This document shows, in pieces, positions 8,918 through 17,206 of a stretch of DNA of 64,000 bases. Numbering within the stretch: position 1 is the stretch's first letter; each line of letters begins with the position of its first letter. The DNA comes from Eubacteriales bacterium (GTDB lineage: Bacteria > Bacillota > Clostridia > Lachnospirales > Lachnospiraceae): NCBI GenBank assembly GCA_030537195.1, contig JAUNOK010000004.1:62001-126000 (forward strand), in the 5' to 3' direction. The position numbers and the translations under genes were made by a program. The notes under the pieces were generated by a model. That model did not search any database and had not been told where the DNA came from. It saw nothing but the letters and a program-made list of their open reading frames with translations.

Positions 8918-10426
8918 TTATGCATTCTCAGGATTCTCTTCATCCTTAGCTTTCAGCAGATTAAGATGCATGGTCGTGCCTTCGCCCTCTACACTCTCTG
9001 CCCATATCTTACCTTTATGGTCCTCAACAATCTTCTTAACAATTGCAAGACCTATACCACTTCCACCATGCTTGCTGTTTCTTGATTCATCAGTTCTATA
9101 GAAACGCTCAAATATTCTCTCAACATCCTTGGCAGCAATACCAATACCGTTATCCGAGAATACCGCATGAATGTAGTCGCCTTCATCATACAGGTCAATC
9201 TTAATCTTTCCCTGTCGTCCCTCAGCCATATACTTAACTGAGTTACTTATAATATTATTAACAACCCTCTTTAACTGTTCCGGATCAACATTCATATATG
9301 CCGGCTCTGTAAGATGGTCATTATATTCCAGCTCAATCTGACTTGCCTCAAGCTCAGTTCCTATCTCTTCACAACAGTCTCCAAAGTAGTCACTTACATT
9401 ACATCTTACAAATGTGTATGGAACCCTGTTAGTATCAAGTCTTGAATATATAGTAAGCTCATCAATCAGCTTGTCCATATCATTAACCTTATTGGCAATA
9501 GTCTGGATGTACTTGGCCTGTTTCTCTGGAGTGTTAGCAATTCCGTCACGCAGACCCTCGACATATCCCTTAATAGCTGTAAGTGGTGTCTTTAAGTCAT
9601 GAGAAATATTTCTAATAAGCTCCTTTTCCTCGGCATCAGACTTAATCTTATCCTCTGCACTCTGCTTAAGAACAACTCTCATCTCTTCGAAATCACGGCA
9701 TACATCTCCGATTTCATTATTAGACACCTTCGGCATCTCGAAATCCATATTACCTTCTTTAATATTATTAGTTGCAAGCTTCAGCTTATTAAGCGGTTTG
9801 ACAATAGAACTGTATATCCACAGTGTAAGTCCAAGACTTGTAATAACTAGCACTATAATTATAACAAATATAACTTCCATTATAAATGTTTTAATCTGCG
9901 GAAGAACCTGTTTCAATGATGTAACAATCGAAACACTGTAGAAATTATCTTCAGAATCCTTAAAATTAAGCTGCTTGATAAGATTCTGATATTCGCCACC
10001 CTTATAAGTTCCGACATCAGAAATATTCTCTTCATCAGCAGAATAATCCGGAAGAATCTTTACAAGCTCATTATTCGGCGAATTCGTTGAATTATATATA
10101 ATGATACCATTCTTTCTTACAACAAGACACGACATCTTTGCTGAAAGTTCTTCTGAAAGTTCATCAAGATATTCTTCATTCGTGAATTGCTCCGGAGTCG
10201 TCTCAACCTCAGTTTTCATATCCTCATATATGCTGTCTGTAATCTTCCCAAACAGAACAATTGGCGTATACACACCTACAAGCACAGCGCCATCATCGAC
10301 ATCATATGTCTTCTCAATACTCACCTTATGAATACGGTAAAGCCCTCCCATAGCAAGTCCGCTTAACAGCACAGGAAGTATAACCATAATACAGAAAGAA
10401 ATATATAACTTATTCTTTAGCTTCAT
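8918..10426 (-). CDS. Sensor histidine kinase (HAMP, HisKA, HATPase)
   Basis: A 502-aa membrane sensor kinase. TM1 is at residues 7-30, an extracellular sensor domain spans about 31-180, TM2 about 182-206, then a HAMP linker (SIVKPLNKLKLATNNI). The HisKA box has phospho-His276 in RNISHDLKTPLTAIKGY. The ATPase domain shows the N box (RVVNNIISNSVKYM), G1 (FSDNGIGIA), F box (FERFYRTD) and G2 (HGGSGIGLAI). It phosphorylates the regulator encoded just downstream. The TAATG overlap between its stop and a possible upstream start suggests translational coupling. Ribosome site AAAAGGGG. The extracellular domain has no signature I can name. Confidence 0.95.
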   Translation of the reverse strand: MKLKNKLYISFCIMVILPVLLSGLAMGGLYRIHKVSIEKTYDVDDGAVLVGVYTPIVLFGKITDSIYEDMKTEVETTPEQFTNEEYLDELSEELSAKMSCLVVRKNGIIIYNSTNSPNNELVKILPDYSADEENISDVGTYKGGEYQNLIKQLNFKDSEDNFYSVSIVTSLKQVLPQIKTFIMEVIFVIIIVLVITSLGLTLWIYSSIVKPLNKLKLATNNIKEGNMDFEMPKVSNNEIGDVCRDFEEMRVVLKQSAEDKIKSDAEEKELIRNISHDLKTPLTAIKGYVEGLRDGIANTPEKQAKYIQTIANKVNDMDKLIDELTIYSRLDTNRVPYTFVRCNVSDYFGDCCEEIGTELEASQIELEYNDHLTEPAYMNVDPEQLKRVVNNIISNSVKYMAEGRQGKIKIDLYDEGDYIHAVFSDNGIGIAAKDVERIFERFYRTDESRNSKHGGSGIGLAIVKKIVEDHKGKIWAESVEGEGTTMHLNLLKAKDEENPENA

Positions 10427-10515
10427 AATTAACCCCTTTTCCTCTCAATACTACCATATACAGGGATATTTGTAACATTACAAATGTATTAATTTTATTA
10501 AATATAAATTAAAAA

Positions 10516-10545
10516 CAGCTGTAACGGAATACCCGCTACAGCCTG
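10516..10545 (-). terminator. Terminator after murA
   Basis: On the minus strand a GC-rich hairpin (CAGGCTGTAGCGG pairing with CCGTTACAGCTG, small loop) is followed by a TTTTTAATTT tail, directly after the murA stop. Confidence 0.8.
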
Positions 10546-10548
10546 CAA

Positions 10549-11844
10549 TTAACCTATCTTGAGCTTGAACTTCTGAAGTTCTCTCTCTGAATCAACTCGT
10601 TTAATAATTCCACCAAGGTTAGTAATCTTTCCTTCGAAATCCTCGTAACCTCTCTGGATATACTCGATATCATCAATCTCTGAGATACCGTCTGCTGCGA
10701 GCGCAGCAATAACAAGTGCCGCACCTGCTCTTAAATCCGGAGCATTAAGCTGCACACCACAGAACCCTTTGACACCTTCAATATAGGCTGTATTACCCTC
10801 AACCTTAATCTTGGCACCCATTCTTCCAAGTTCGTCTACATATTTGAATCTGTTCTCAAATATGCTCTCAGTTACCATACTTGAACCTTCTGCAAGTGCA
10901 AGTACAACCGAAATCTGAGGCTGCATATCTGTTGGGAATCCAGGATATGGTAAAGTCTTAACATTAGTACTCTTAAGAGTGCATCCTTCTGCTATAACTC
11001 TTAAGCTGTCATCGCCTTCCTCAATCTTGCATCCCATCTCAATTAACTTGGCAGATATTGATTCCATATGCTTAGGAATAATATCCTGAATAACAACATC
11101 GCCATGTGTAGCTGCTGCTGCCATCATAAATGTTCCGGCCTCAATCTGATCCGGAATAATAGAATAAGTACATCCGTGAAGTCTCTTAACACCTTTGATA
11201 CGGATCACATCAGTTCCTGCACCTTTAATGTTAGCACCCATAGAATTAAGGAAATTCGCTACATCAACTATATGTGGCTCTTTAGCCGCATTCTCCAGAA
11301 TAGTGTCTCCTTCTGCCATACATGAAGCCATCATAAGATTAATTGTTGCACCAACCGTTACAACATCAAAATAAACATGTGCTCCTGTAAGCTTCTCAGC
11401 CTTTGCATGTACAACTCCACAGTCAATCTCAACATCAGCACCAAGTGCCTTAAAGCCCTTGATATGCTGGTCAATTGGACGACTTCCAATATTACATCCA
11501 CCAGGGAGTGCAACATGAGCCTCATTGTACTTGCCAAGTAAAGCACCTAACAGATAGTAAGATGCTCTTATCTTCTTAATATAATCATATTCAACATTGG
11601 TATCACAGATTGAACCACCATTTATCTGAACGGAATTGTTATAAACATACTTAACCTTAGCGCCAATTCCTTCTATAGCCTGAAGTAAAACTCTTGTGTC
11701 TCTAACATTAGGTACATTTTCAATTGTTACAGTATCATCTGTCATAATTGCTGCTGCAAGAATACCTAAAGCTGCATTCTTCGCACCACCAATGGAAACT
11801 TTTCCTTTGAGTGGAACTCCACCCTTGACAACATATTGTTCCAT
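10549..11844 (-). CDS. murA: UDP-N-acetylglucosamine 1-carboxyvinyltransferase
   Basis: A 431-aa MurA, the first committed enzyme of peptidoglycan synthesis (enolpyruvyl transfer from PEP to UDP-GlcNAc). It has the N-terminal SIGGAKNAALGILAAA, the fosfomycin-targeted active-site Cys117 in LPGGCNIGSRPID, PYPGFPTDMQPQ (about residue 302) and the DLRAGAALVIAAL block. The presence of Cys rather than Asp at 117 predicts fosfomycin sensitivity at the target level (inference). The start ATG follows GAGGTGCTAT. It is monocistronic, with terminators on both sides. Confidence 0.97.
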   Translation of the reverse strand: MEQYVVKGGVPLKGKVSIGGAKNAALGILAAAIMTDDTVTIENVPNVRDTRVLLQAIEGIGAKVKYVYNNSVQINGGSICDTNVEYDYIKKIRASYYLLGALLGKYNEAHVALPGGCNIGSRPIDQHIKGFKALGADVEIDCGVVHAKAEKLTGAHVYFDVVTVGATINLMMASCMAEGDTILENAAKEPHIVDVANFLNSMGANIKGAGTDVIRIKGVKRLHGCTYSIIPDQIEAGTFMMAAAATHGDVVIQDIIPKHMESISAKLIEMGCKIEEGDDSLRVIAEGCTLKSTNVKTLPYPGFPTDMQPQISVVLALAEGSSMVTESIFENRFKYVDELGRMGAKIKVEGNTAYIEGVKGFCGVQLNAPDLRAGAALVIAALAADGISEIDDIEYIQRGYEDFEGKITNLGGIIKRVDSERELQKFKLKIG

Positions 11845-12000
11845 ATAGCACCTCTAAACATAATAGTCACATCTTATAAAGTATATCACAGAACTTCGAT
11901 TTGTAAAGATTTTCCCTGCAAATACATTTATAAAAATATGGCAATTTCACCCTTATTTTATTTATATGCATTTAAAATGCATTTAGTTACATAATATAAA

Positions 12001-12022
12001 GGCTGTCCTTAAAAGGGCAGCC
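12001..12022. terminator. Terminator after the LysM-M23 gene
   Basis: GGCTGTCC and GGGCAGCC form an 8-bp stem with a 6-nt loop. On the minus strand it is followed by TTTATATTATG. Confidence 0.8.
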
Positions 12023-12043
12023 CTATGAATAAATACAATATCA

Positions 12044-13576
12044 TTAATTCTTATTAACGTAATTGAGCGGATTCACTGGTGAACCTCCGACCCATATTTC
12101 GAAATGAAGATGTGGTCCGGTACTGTATCCCGTATTACCTGATGCAGCGATAGCCTGTCCCTGGGAAACACTCTGGCCAACGCTTACTTTCACTGAACTC
12201 AGGTGACCATATCTTGTCATTGTTCCATTACTATGTGTAATATCAACACAATATCCATAATCACCGTACCATCCGGCTCTTGTAACCGTTCCTGCGGCTG
12301 CTGCCGTAACTGTAGTTCCCTGTGGAACATACCAGTCAACACCCTTGTGGAAACTTCCCCATCTGTAACCGAATTCAGATGATAAAGTTCCTCCTGATAT
12401 TGGTCTTAAATATGTTGGAGGAGTAAGTGTTCCAACTGCAATAGTCTTAGGAACAGATTCTTTAATAATTGTCTCCTTAACATATGTTCTTCCTGTTTCA
12501 TTACCATTAGTGTAAGTAACTTCTGCTACAACAGATCTGTGACCAACAGTTCCCTCTGAGATAACTGTATTAGTTCCTCTGTAATTAGTGTTATCATCCT
12601 CATAATTAGGCTCTGCTTCATAATCTTCTTCATAAGTCATCTGATAAGTTGTAATAACTGCTAACTCTGATTTAGGAACAGTAACAACTATTGAATCGCC
12701 AGGTGCGATTATACTGCCCTCTGTAAGATTAGAATTAAGTTCAAGAAGCTGTGTCATTGTAAGCCCATTATTCTGCGCAATAACAGATAATGTATCTCCA
12801 GCTTCTACTGTATATACTGTTTTCTCTTCGTGTTCTTTAGTAATGTTCTCATAAGCGTCATTCACTGATGTTACAGTTGCATTATCAGCAGGTACTTCAA
12901 CAACAACTATATCAACATCAAATCCAATTCCTGTAAGACCGTCTCCGTTGGCTACTGTCTCTCCATCCTGCGAAATTGCAGTACCGCTGATTGCAGATGA
13001 TACTATCTCTGCTGCTGAACTTTCTTTAGCTTTCTCTGTAACACTTATGCCATAAGTTCCTGTTGCAGCATCAACCGTATCAAGCGATACTGTAAATGCA
13101 TTGTTAGGATCATATTTGGCAATAAGCTTCTCAAATAAAGAAACAACTGCATCTTTTGACTCTAATGTTACAACATAATCTCCAAGTCTTACTGTGTAAT
13201 TCATATGGAAATCAACGTCCATAACATTATCGAACATATAACTGTATATTGCTCCAGACAACTCGTCCACACTCATTCTCTGTGCAACTGTTTTATTCTC
13301 TTTAGTAATTGCTATATCAGGATCCATGTACACGATTTCTTCATACTGTGCACTCAGCTCCTGTCTTGCTGATGCCAGAGCAACAATAACCTCTTCTTCT
13401 GTGTTAGCTGCTCCAACCTTGATTCCGTTAATTGTAATACTATAGTAATTAGCTTCCGTCTTTAATAAATTCTTTGATAAAAATGGAATAGCAATAATAC
13501 ATACAAAACAGGCAACCGACATTGTTCTTATTAATGTAAGTCTCATTCGTCTGCCATATCTTGACAAGCGTTCCAT
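12044..13576 (-). CDS. Membrane-anchored LysM-G5-M23 peptidoglycan hydrolase
   Basis: A 510-aa envelope protein. One N-terminal membrane segment (about residues 17-36) is followed by a roughly 200-residue unnamed extracellular region. Next come a LysM domain (TVEAGDTLSVIAQNNGLT..., about 250-300), a G5 domain (about 315-390, ending IIKESVPKTIAVGT) and a C-terminal M23/LytM endopeptidase domain (about 395-505). The zinc and catalytic motifs are intact: HKGVDW, YGHLSSVKV and GPHLHFEIW. It probably cleaves peptide cross-bridges of the cell wall, or activates an amidase. I placed the start at the ATG at 13576, 5 nt after GGAGG; an in-frame TTG lies 12 nt upstream. Domain order matches clostridial M23 proteins. 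Confidence 0.92.
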   Translation of the reverse strand: MERLSRYGRRMRLTLIRTMSVACFVCIIAIPFLSKNLLKTEANYYSITINGIKVGAANTEEEVIVALASARQELSAQYEEIVYMDPDIAITKENKTVAQRMSVDELSGAIYSYMFDNVMDVDFHMNYTVRLGDYVVTLESKDAVVSLFEKLIAKYDPNNAFTVSLDTVDAATGTYGISVTEKAKESSAAEIVSSAISGTAISQDGETVANGDGLTGIGFDVDIVVVEVPADNATVTSVNDAYENITKEHEEKTVYTVEAGDTLSVIAQNNGLTMTQLLELNSNLTEGSIIAPGDSIVVTVPKSELAVITTYQMTYEEDYEAEPNYEDDNTNYRGTNTVISEGTVGHRSVVAEVTYTNGNETGRTYVKETIIKESVPKTIAVGTLTPPTYLRPISGGTLSSEFGYRWGSFHKGVDWYVPQGTTVTAAAAGTVTRAGWYGDYGYCVDITHSNGTMTRYGHLSSVKVSVGQSVSQGQAIAASGNTGYSTGPHLHFEIWVGGSPVNPLNYVNKN

Positions 13577-13679
13577 AAGTTCCTCCAAATACTGTGTTAA
13601 TATATAGTTATCTTCTTGTAATATCTTTGTAACAATTTTGTAACATTTATACTAACATATGATATATGGTTTGTAAACC

Positions 13680-14351
13680 CTATTTTTTCTTTCTGGAACT
13701 TTTAGCCTTAGAAGGCTTCTGTACGGAATAGCCGAATTTGCCTATAAAATCACCAAGACCATAATATCTTCCATGTGAATATGCAATAAGGTCTGCATCA
13801 GACAAATGCAGTGTTCCCTTTTCATCTAACAGACTTTCATCTACATTGACAGCCATAACTTCTGCAACAAACATGTCGTGGCTTCCAAGCTCTAACACCT
13901 GCTTTACCTTACACTCAATATTGACAGGACTTTCTGCTATCGCCGGCGCTTCTATCTTAACTGACGGAACTGCTGTAAGATGCATATCTGCAAATTTGTC
14001 AACATCCCTGCCTGACTTAACTCCACAGTAATCCGTGGCTCTCGCAAGCTTTCTTGTTGTAAGATTAATAACGAATTCGCCCGACTCCTTAATAATATCA
14101 TGGCTATAACGTTCTTTTCTTACTGATATCGAAACCATAGCCGGGTCAGAGCATACAGTTCCTGCCCATGCTACCGTAATGATATTAGGCTTCTCTCCCT
14201 TTCTTGCACAACTTACCATAACCGCGGGCACAGGATATAACATGTTGCCAGCTCTCCATGTCTGCTTCTTAATATCCGATTTATTCAATCCATCATTCTT
14301 ATGTCTGTTGCTCCTCTTTGCTTTGTCGCTCTTCTTTATCTCGTCGCTCAT
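13680..14351 (-). CDS. Flavin reductase family protein (FMN-binding)
   Basis: A 223-aa protein of the flavin reductase/flavoredoxin family. After a lysine-rich N-terminus come NMLYPVPAVMVSCAR, NIITVAWAGTVCSDPAMVSISVRKERYSH (the FMN-phosphate loop), GEFVINL and DYCGVKSGRDVDKF, all typical of the split-barrel FMN-binding fold. Family members bind FMN and reduce flavins or act as electron carriers. The specific partner is unknown. Its ATG overlaps the stop of the NUDIX gene by 4 nt (ATGA), so translation is coupled. The tail PSKAKSSRKKK is strongly basic. Confidence 0.88.
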   Translation of the reverse strand: MSDEIKKSDKAKRSNRHKNDGLNKSDIKKQTWRAGNMLYPVPAVMVSCARKGEKPNIITVAWAGTVCSDPAMVSISVRKERYSHDIIKESGEFVINLTTRKLARATDYCGVKSGRDVDKFADMHLTAVPSVKIEAPAIAESPVNIECKVKQVLELGSHDMFVAEVMAVNVDESLLDEKGTLHLSDADLIAYSHGRYYGLGDFIGKFGYSVQKPSKAKSSRKKK

Positions 14352-15040
14352 GCGTTAAGTGCCTCCTTAACATGATGATATCCTTCCAGAATAATAGCTG
14401 CATGGTCTGCTGCCAGCCCATCGCCGTCAATAACCTTATATGTACGATTCTTAAGAATACCTTTTCTATAGGTAACTTCTACCCTTGCACAGATATTAAT
14501 ATTCTTATCAGCATTGGTCAGTCTGCACAGCCACTCTTCCTTAACAAGTGATTCATCTTCTGTCTTATTAACCAGCTCATCTGATATATCAAACCATCCG
14601 GCTTCTCTTGCATCATCACCAGCCTGTGCCTTCTGGCTGCCTTCATCTATGAGTGCAACAAATGCTGTTGTAATAATTCTTGTTCTTGGGTCACGGTCAT
14701 AATCGCCATATGATTTAAGCTGTTCTGCTTCAATATCATGCAGTCCGGTTTCCTCCTGAAGTTCTCTTAAAGCCGCATCATACAGATTTTCCTTAAACTC
14801 AACAAATCCTCCCGGACACGCCCACAATCCGATACATGGATGATTGCCTCTTTTTATAAGAAGAATCCGCCTAACCTGTGAATCTTCCTTCGTAAATACA
14901 AGGGTATCCACGGTGTTACATGGATTCTGATATTTATTCGGGTCGTATTTATCGAGGAAAACAGCCAGACTATCGCCGGCTTTATTAAGTTCTCCAGTTC
15001 CCACAAAACATTTATTCTGCTCTTCACTTAAATACTTCAT
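14348..15040 (-). CDS. NUDIX hydrolase
   Basis: A 230-aa NUDIX protein. The Nudix box is complete at about residues 76-98: GGFVEFKENLYDAALRELQEE followed by TGL, matching GX5EX7REUXEEXGU. The N-terminal part (CNTVDTLVFTKEDSQVRRILL) and the C-terminal winged-helix-like region resemble the ADP-ribose/NrtR-like subgroup, but substrate cannot be assigned. It is the middle gene of a three-gene unit. It overlaps the HD gene upstream and the flavin reductase downstream by 4 nt each, so the three products are probably made in fixed ratio, perhaps for nucleotide or NAD/flavin housekeeping (inference). Confidence 0.92.
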   Translation of the reverse strand: MKYLSEEQNKCFVGTGELNKAGDSLAVFLDKYDPNKYQNPCNTVDTLVFTKEDSQVRRILLIKRGNHPCIGLWACPGGFVEFKENLYDAALRELQEETGLHDIEAEQLKSYGDYDRDPRTRIITTAFVALIDEGSQKAQAGDDAREAGWFDISDELVNKTEDESLVKEEWLCRLTNADKNINICARVEVTYRKGILKNRTYKVIDGDGLAADHAAIILEGYHHVKEALNA

Positions 15041-15684
15041 CTCTTCTCCCCCTTACTCGCACCAAACCATTTAATTCTTGTGTCCTTCGCACCACAGAAC
15101 TTCCTGTGTATAAAATCATCCAGCACCTCATTAAAGCTACAGAACTTATCCACAAGCACAATAACAAATGTTTCTTTATATTTAGGTGGTGTAATTGTAA
15201 GCGGAAACATATGCTTTGCAATCATGTCTCCTTCTTTTTCTGTTATATCAAAATACTTTCCTGCATTCTTAAGTGCCTTGGTAGGATGCTCGAAACCATG
15301 AAGTCTCTCGCCCTTCTTAGGCGCATACTTGTGCCAGTCATACAGAAACAGGTCATGTAAAAGTCCTGCCTTCGCTCCTGCCCTCTCATCAAGGTGTAAT
15401 TTCTTACACACAAGATAATTATAATAAGAAACATGTACGCTATGCCCGAAAAGGCTTGTCCTTCCATGATGCGAATACTTTTTCATGCTCTGTATCACAT
15501 CATCAGAAAACAGCTTATTCATCCTTTTCTTATATTCTTTTCCTGACTCGTTCTGTTTAATGTGTCCTAACTTATATCTATTACATATTCTGTCAATCGC
15601 GTTAGAATATTCATCCTTCTTGATTCTCGCCTTGTACACTGGTCTAATGCTTCTTCCTTTGTAAGAATTAATCTTTACCGACAT
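15037..15684 (-). CDS. HD-domain phosphohydrolase-like protein
   Basis: A protein of about 215 aa with an HD metal-dependent phosphohydrolase domain. The metal ligands are visible as HSVHVSYY, the core HD pair in GLLHDLFLYDWH, and HMFPLT, with a later Asp in VLVDKFCS. The HDIG-type fold suggests hydrolysis of a nucleotide or phosphate ester, and the substrate is unknown. I chose the ATG at 15684 (MSVKIN), which has GGAGAG 5 nt upstream. In-frame starts at 15696 and 15723 have weaker support. It is the first gene of the HD-NUDIX-flavin reductase operon and overlaps the NUDIX gene by 4 nt. Confidence 0.85.
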   Translation of the reverse strand: MSVKINSYKGRSIRPVYKARIKKDEYSNAIDRICNRYKLGHIKQNESGKEYKKRMNKLFSDDVIQSMKKYSHHGRTSLFGHSVHVSYYNYLVCKKLHLDERAGAKAGLLHDLFLYDWHKYAPKKGERLHGFEHPTKALKNAGKYFDITEKEGDMIAKHMFPLTITPPKYKETFVIVLVDKFCSFNEVLDDFIHRKFCGAKDTRIKWFGASKGEKR

Positions 15685-15830
15685 ATAGCTCTCCATTCCT
15701 GCCTGCCCACACAGGCACGCCAACTTGTGTATACGGCATTAAAAACACCCGGAAAGAATTATATCATAAATGCCTGTACATTTGCATAAATATAATTATG
15801 AAGTTTTAGTTAATATATTCAACATTTAAG

Positions 15831-15890
15831 TTGTATGATTAAGGAAATTGTGCTAAACTAAGCTCATAATAACCTGCATAATTTATGCAG
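15831..15890 (+). promoter_or_regulatory. Promoter and palindrome upstream of the first phosphofructokinase
   Basis: Candidate promoter TTGTAT (15831-15836), 17-bp spacer, TAAACT (15854-15859). A perfect 8-1-8 palindrome, CTGCATAATTTATGCAG, occupies 15874-15890, just past the expected start site. It is a possible operator. Confidence 0.5.
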
Positions 15891-15916
15891 AAATATGATT
15901 CGGAGGAGAATATAAT

Positions 15917-17140
15917 ATGGATGGTAATGTTATAGTTGGACAGTCAGGGGGACCTACTTCTGTTATCAACTCAAGTCTTGCTGGGGTATATAAGACAGCC
16001 ATAGACAGAGGAGCTAAGAAAGTTTATGGTATGCTCCACGGTATCAAGGGACTTCTTGATGGCCAGTATGTTGACCTTTCTGAGAAGATCAACTCAACAA
16101 TGGATATTGATTTATTAAAGAGAACACCTTCATCTTATCTTGGTTCATGTAGATACAAGCTTCCTGAGATAAGCGAAGACAGAGAAACATTTGATAAGAT
16201 TTTCAAGATTCTTGATGATCTTGATATCAAATATTTCTTCTATATCGGTGGTAACGACTCAATGGATACTATCAAGAAGTTATCTGATTACGCAATCGTT
16301 ACTGGAAGCGATATTAAGTTCATGGGTGTACCTAAGACTATTGATAACGATTTAGCTGTTACAGACCACACACCAGGATTTGGTTCTGCTGCCAAGTTTA
16401 TCGCAGCTACTATGAAAGAAATCATCAGAGATGGTCTTGTATATGATTATCCTACAGTTACTATTGTAGAGATTATGGGACGTAATGCCGGATGGCTTAC
16501 AGCCGCTGCTGCTCTTGCAAAGAGTGATGACTGCGAAGGTGTAGATCTTATCTACCTCCCAGAGAAAGTATTTGATATCGACCATTTCATGGCTCGTGTT
16601 AAAGAAATCGCAGCTAAGGGACGTTCAATGGTTATCGCTGTTTCAGAAGGTATCAAGGTTGCTGACGGAAGATATGTATTCGAGCTTTCAGAGCATGTAG
16701 AGTTCGTAGATGCATTTGGTCACAAGCAGCTTGCTGGTTCAGCTAAGTTCCTTGCTAATAAGATTGGTGCTGAACTTGGTATCAAGACTCGTGCTATCGA
16801 GCTTTCAACACTTCAGCGTTGTGCAGCTCATATGACAAGCCGTACAGATATCACAGAAGCATACAACGTTGGTGGTGCTGCTGTTAAGGCTGCATTTGAG
16901 GGCGAGACAGGTAAGGTTGTTGTTCTTAAGAGAGTTTCAGATGATCCATATATGTGCATCACAGAGACTAACGACGTTCACCAGATTGCTAACATCGAGA
17001 AGAAAGTTCCACTTGAGTGGATTACAGATGATGACTTCGTAACAGACGACCTCATCCACTACATCAGACCACTTATCCAGGCTGAGCTTTCACCAATCAT
17101 GGTAGACGGTCTTCCAAGACATCTTAATATTAATGCATAA
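15917..17140 (+). CDS. pfp: 6-phosphofructokinase, pyrophosphate-type
   Basis: A 407-aa phosphofructokinase making fructose 1,6-bisphosphate. The sequence GGNDSMD (111-117) places Asp where ATP enzymes have Gly. PKTIDNDL (139-146, catalytic base Asp143) has Lys140. Both features are known markers of pyrophosphate as phosphoryl donor. VEIMGRNAGWLTAAAALA (substrate loop) is present. A second, diverged copy lies at 21451-22680. GGAGGAG precedes the ATG. The codons are those of a highly expressed gene. A monocistronic unit ending in a strong bidirectional hairpin. Confidence 0.93.
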   Translation: MDGNVIVGQSGGPTSVINSSLAGVYKTAIDRGAKKVYGMLHGIKGLLDGQYVDLSEKINSTMDIDLLKRTPSSYLGSCRYKLPEISEDRETFDKIFKILDDLDIKYFFYIGGNDSMDTIKKLSDYAIVTGSDIKFMGVPKTIDNDLAVTDHTPGFGSAAKFIAATMKEIIRDGLVYDYPTVTIVEIMGRNAGWLTAAAALAKSDDCEGVDLIYLPEKVFDIDHFMARVKEIAAKGRSMVIAVSEGIKVADGRYVFELSEHVEFVDAFGHKQLAGSAKFLANKIGAELGIKTRAIELSTLQRCAAHMTSRTDITEAYNVGGAAVKAAFEGETGKVVVLKRVSDDPYMCITETNDVHQIANIEKKVPLEWITDDDFVTDDLIHYIRPLIQAELSPIMVDGLPRHLNINA

Positions 17141-17160
17141 TAATAATCTTATTACATAAT

Positions 17161-17196
17161 AAAATGCAGGTGGGAATCTTCCTCACCTGCATTTTT
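17161..17196. terminator. Bidirectional terminator between phosphofructokinase and ABC transporter
   Basis: AAAATGCAGGTG (17161-17172) pairs with CACCTGCATTTTT (17184-17196), with inner GGAA/TTCC pairing. T runs on both strands serve the two convergent genes. Confidence 0.92.
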
Positions 17197-17206
17197 GTTT
17201 CTATCT

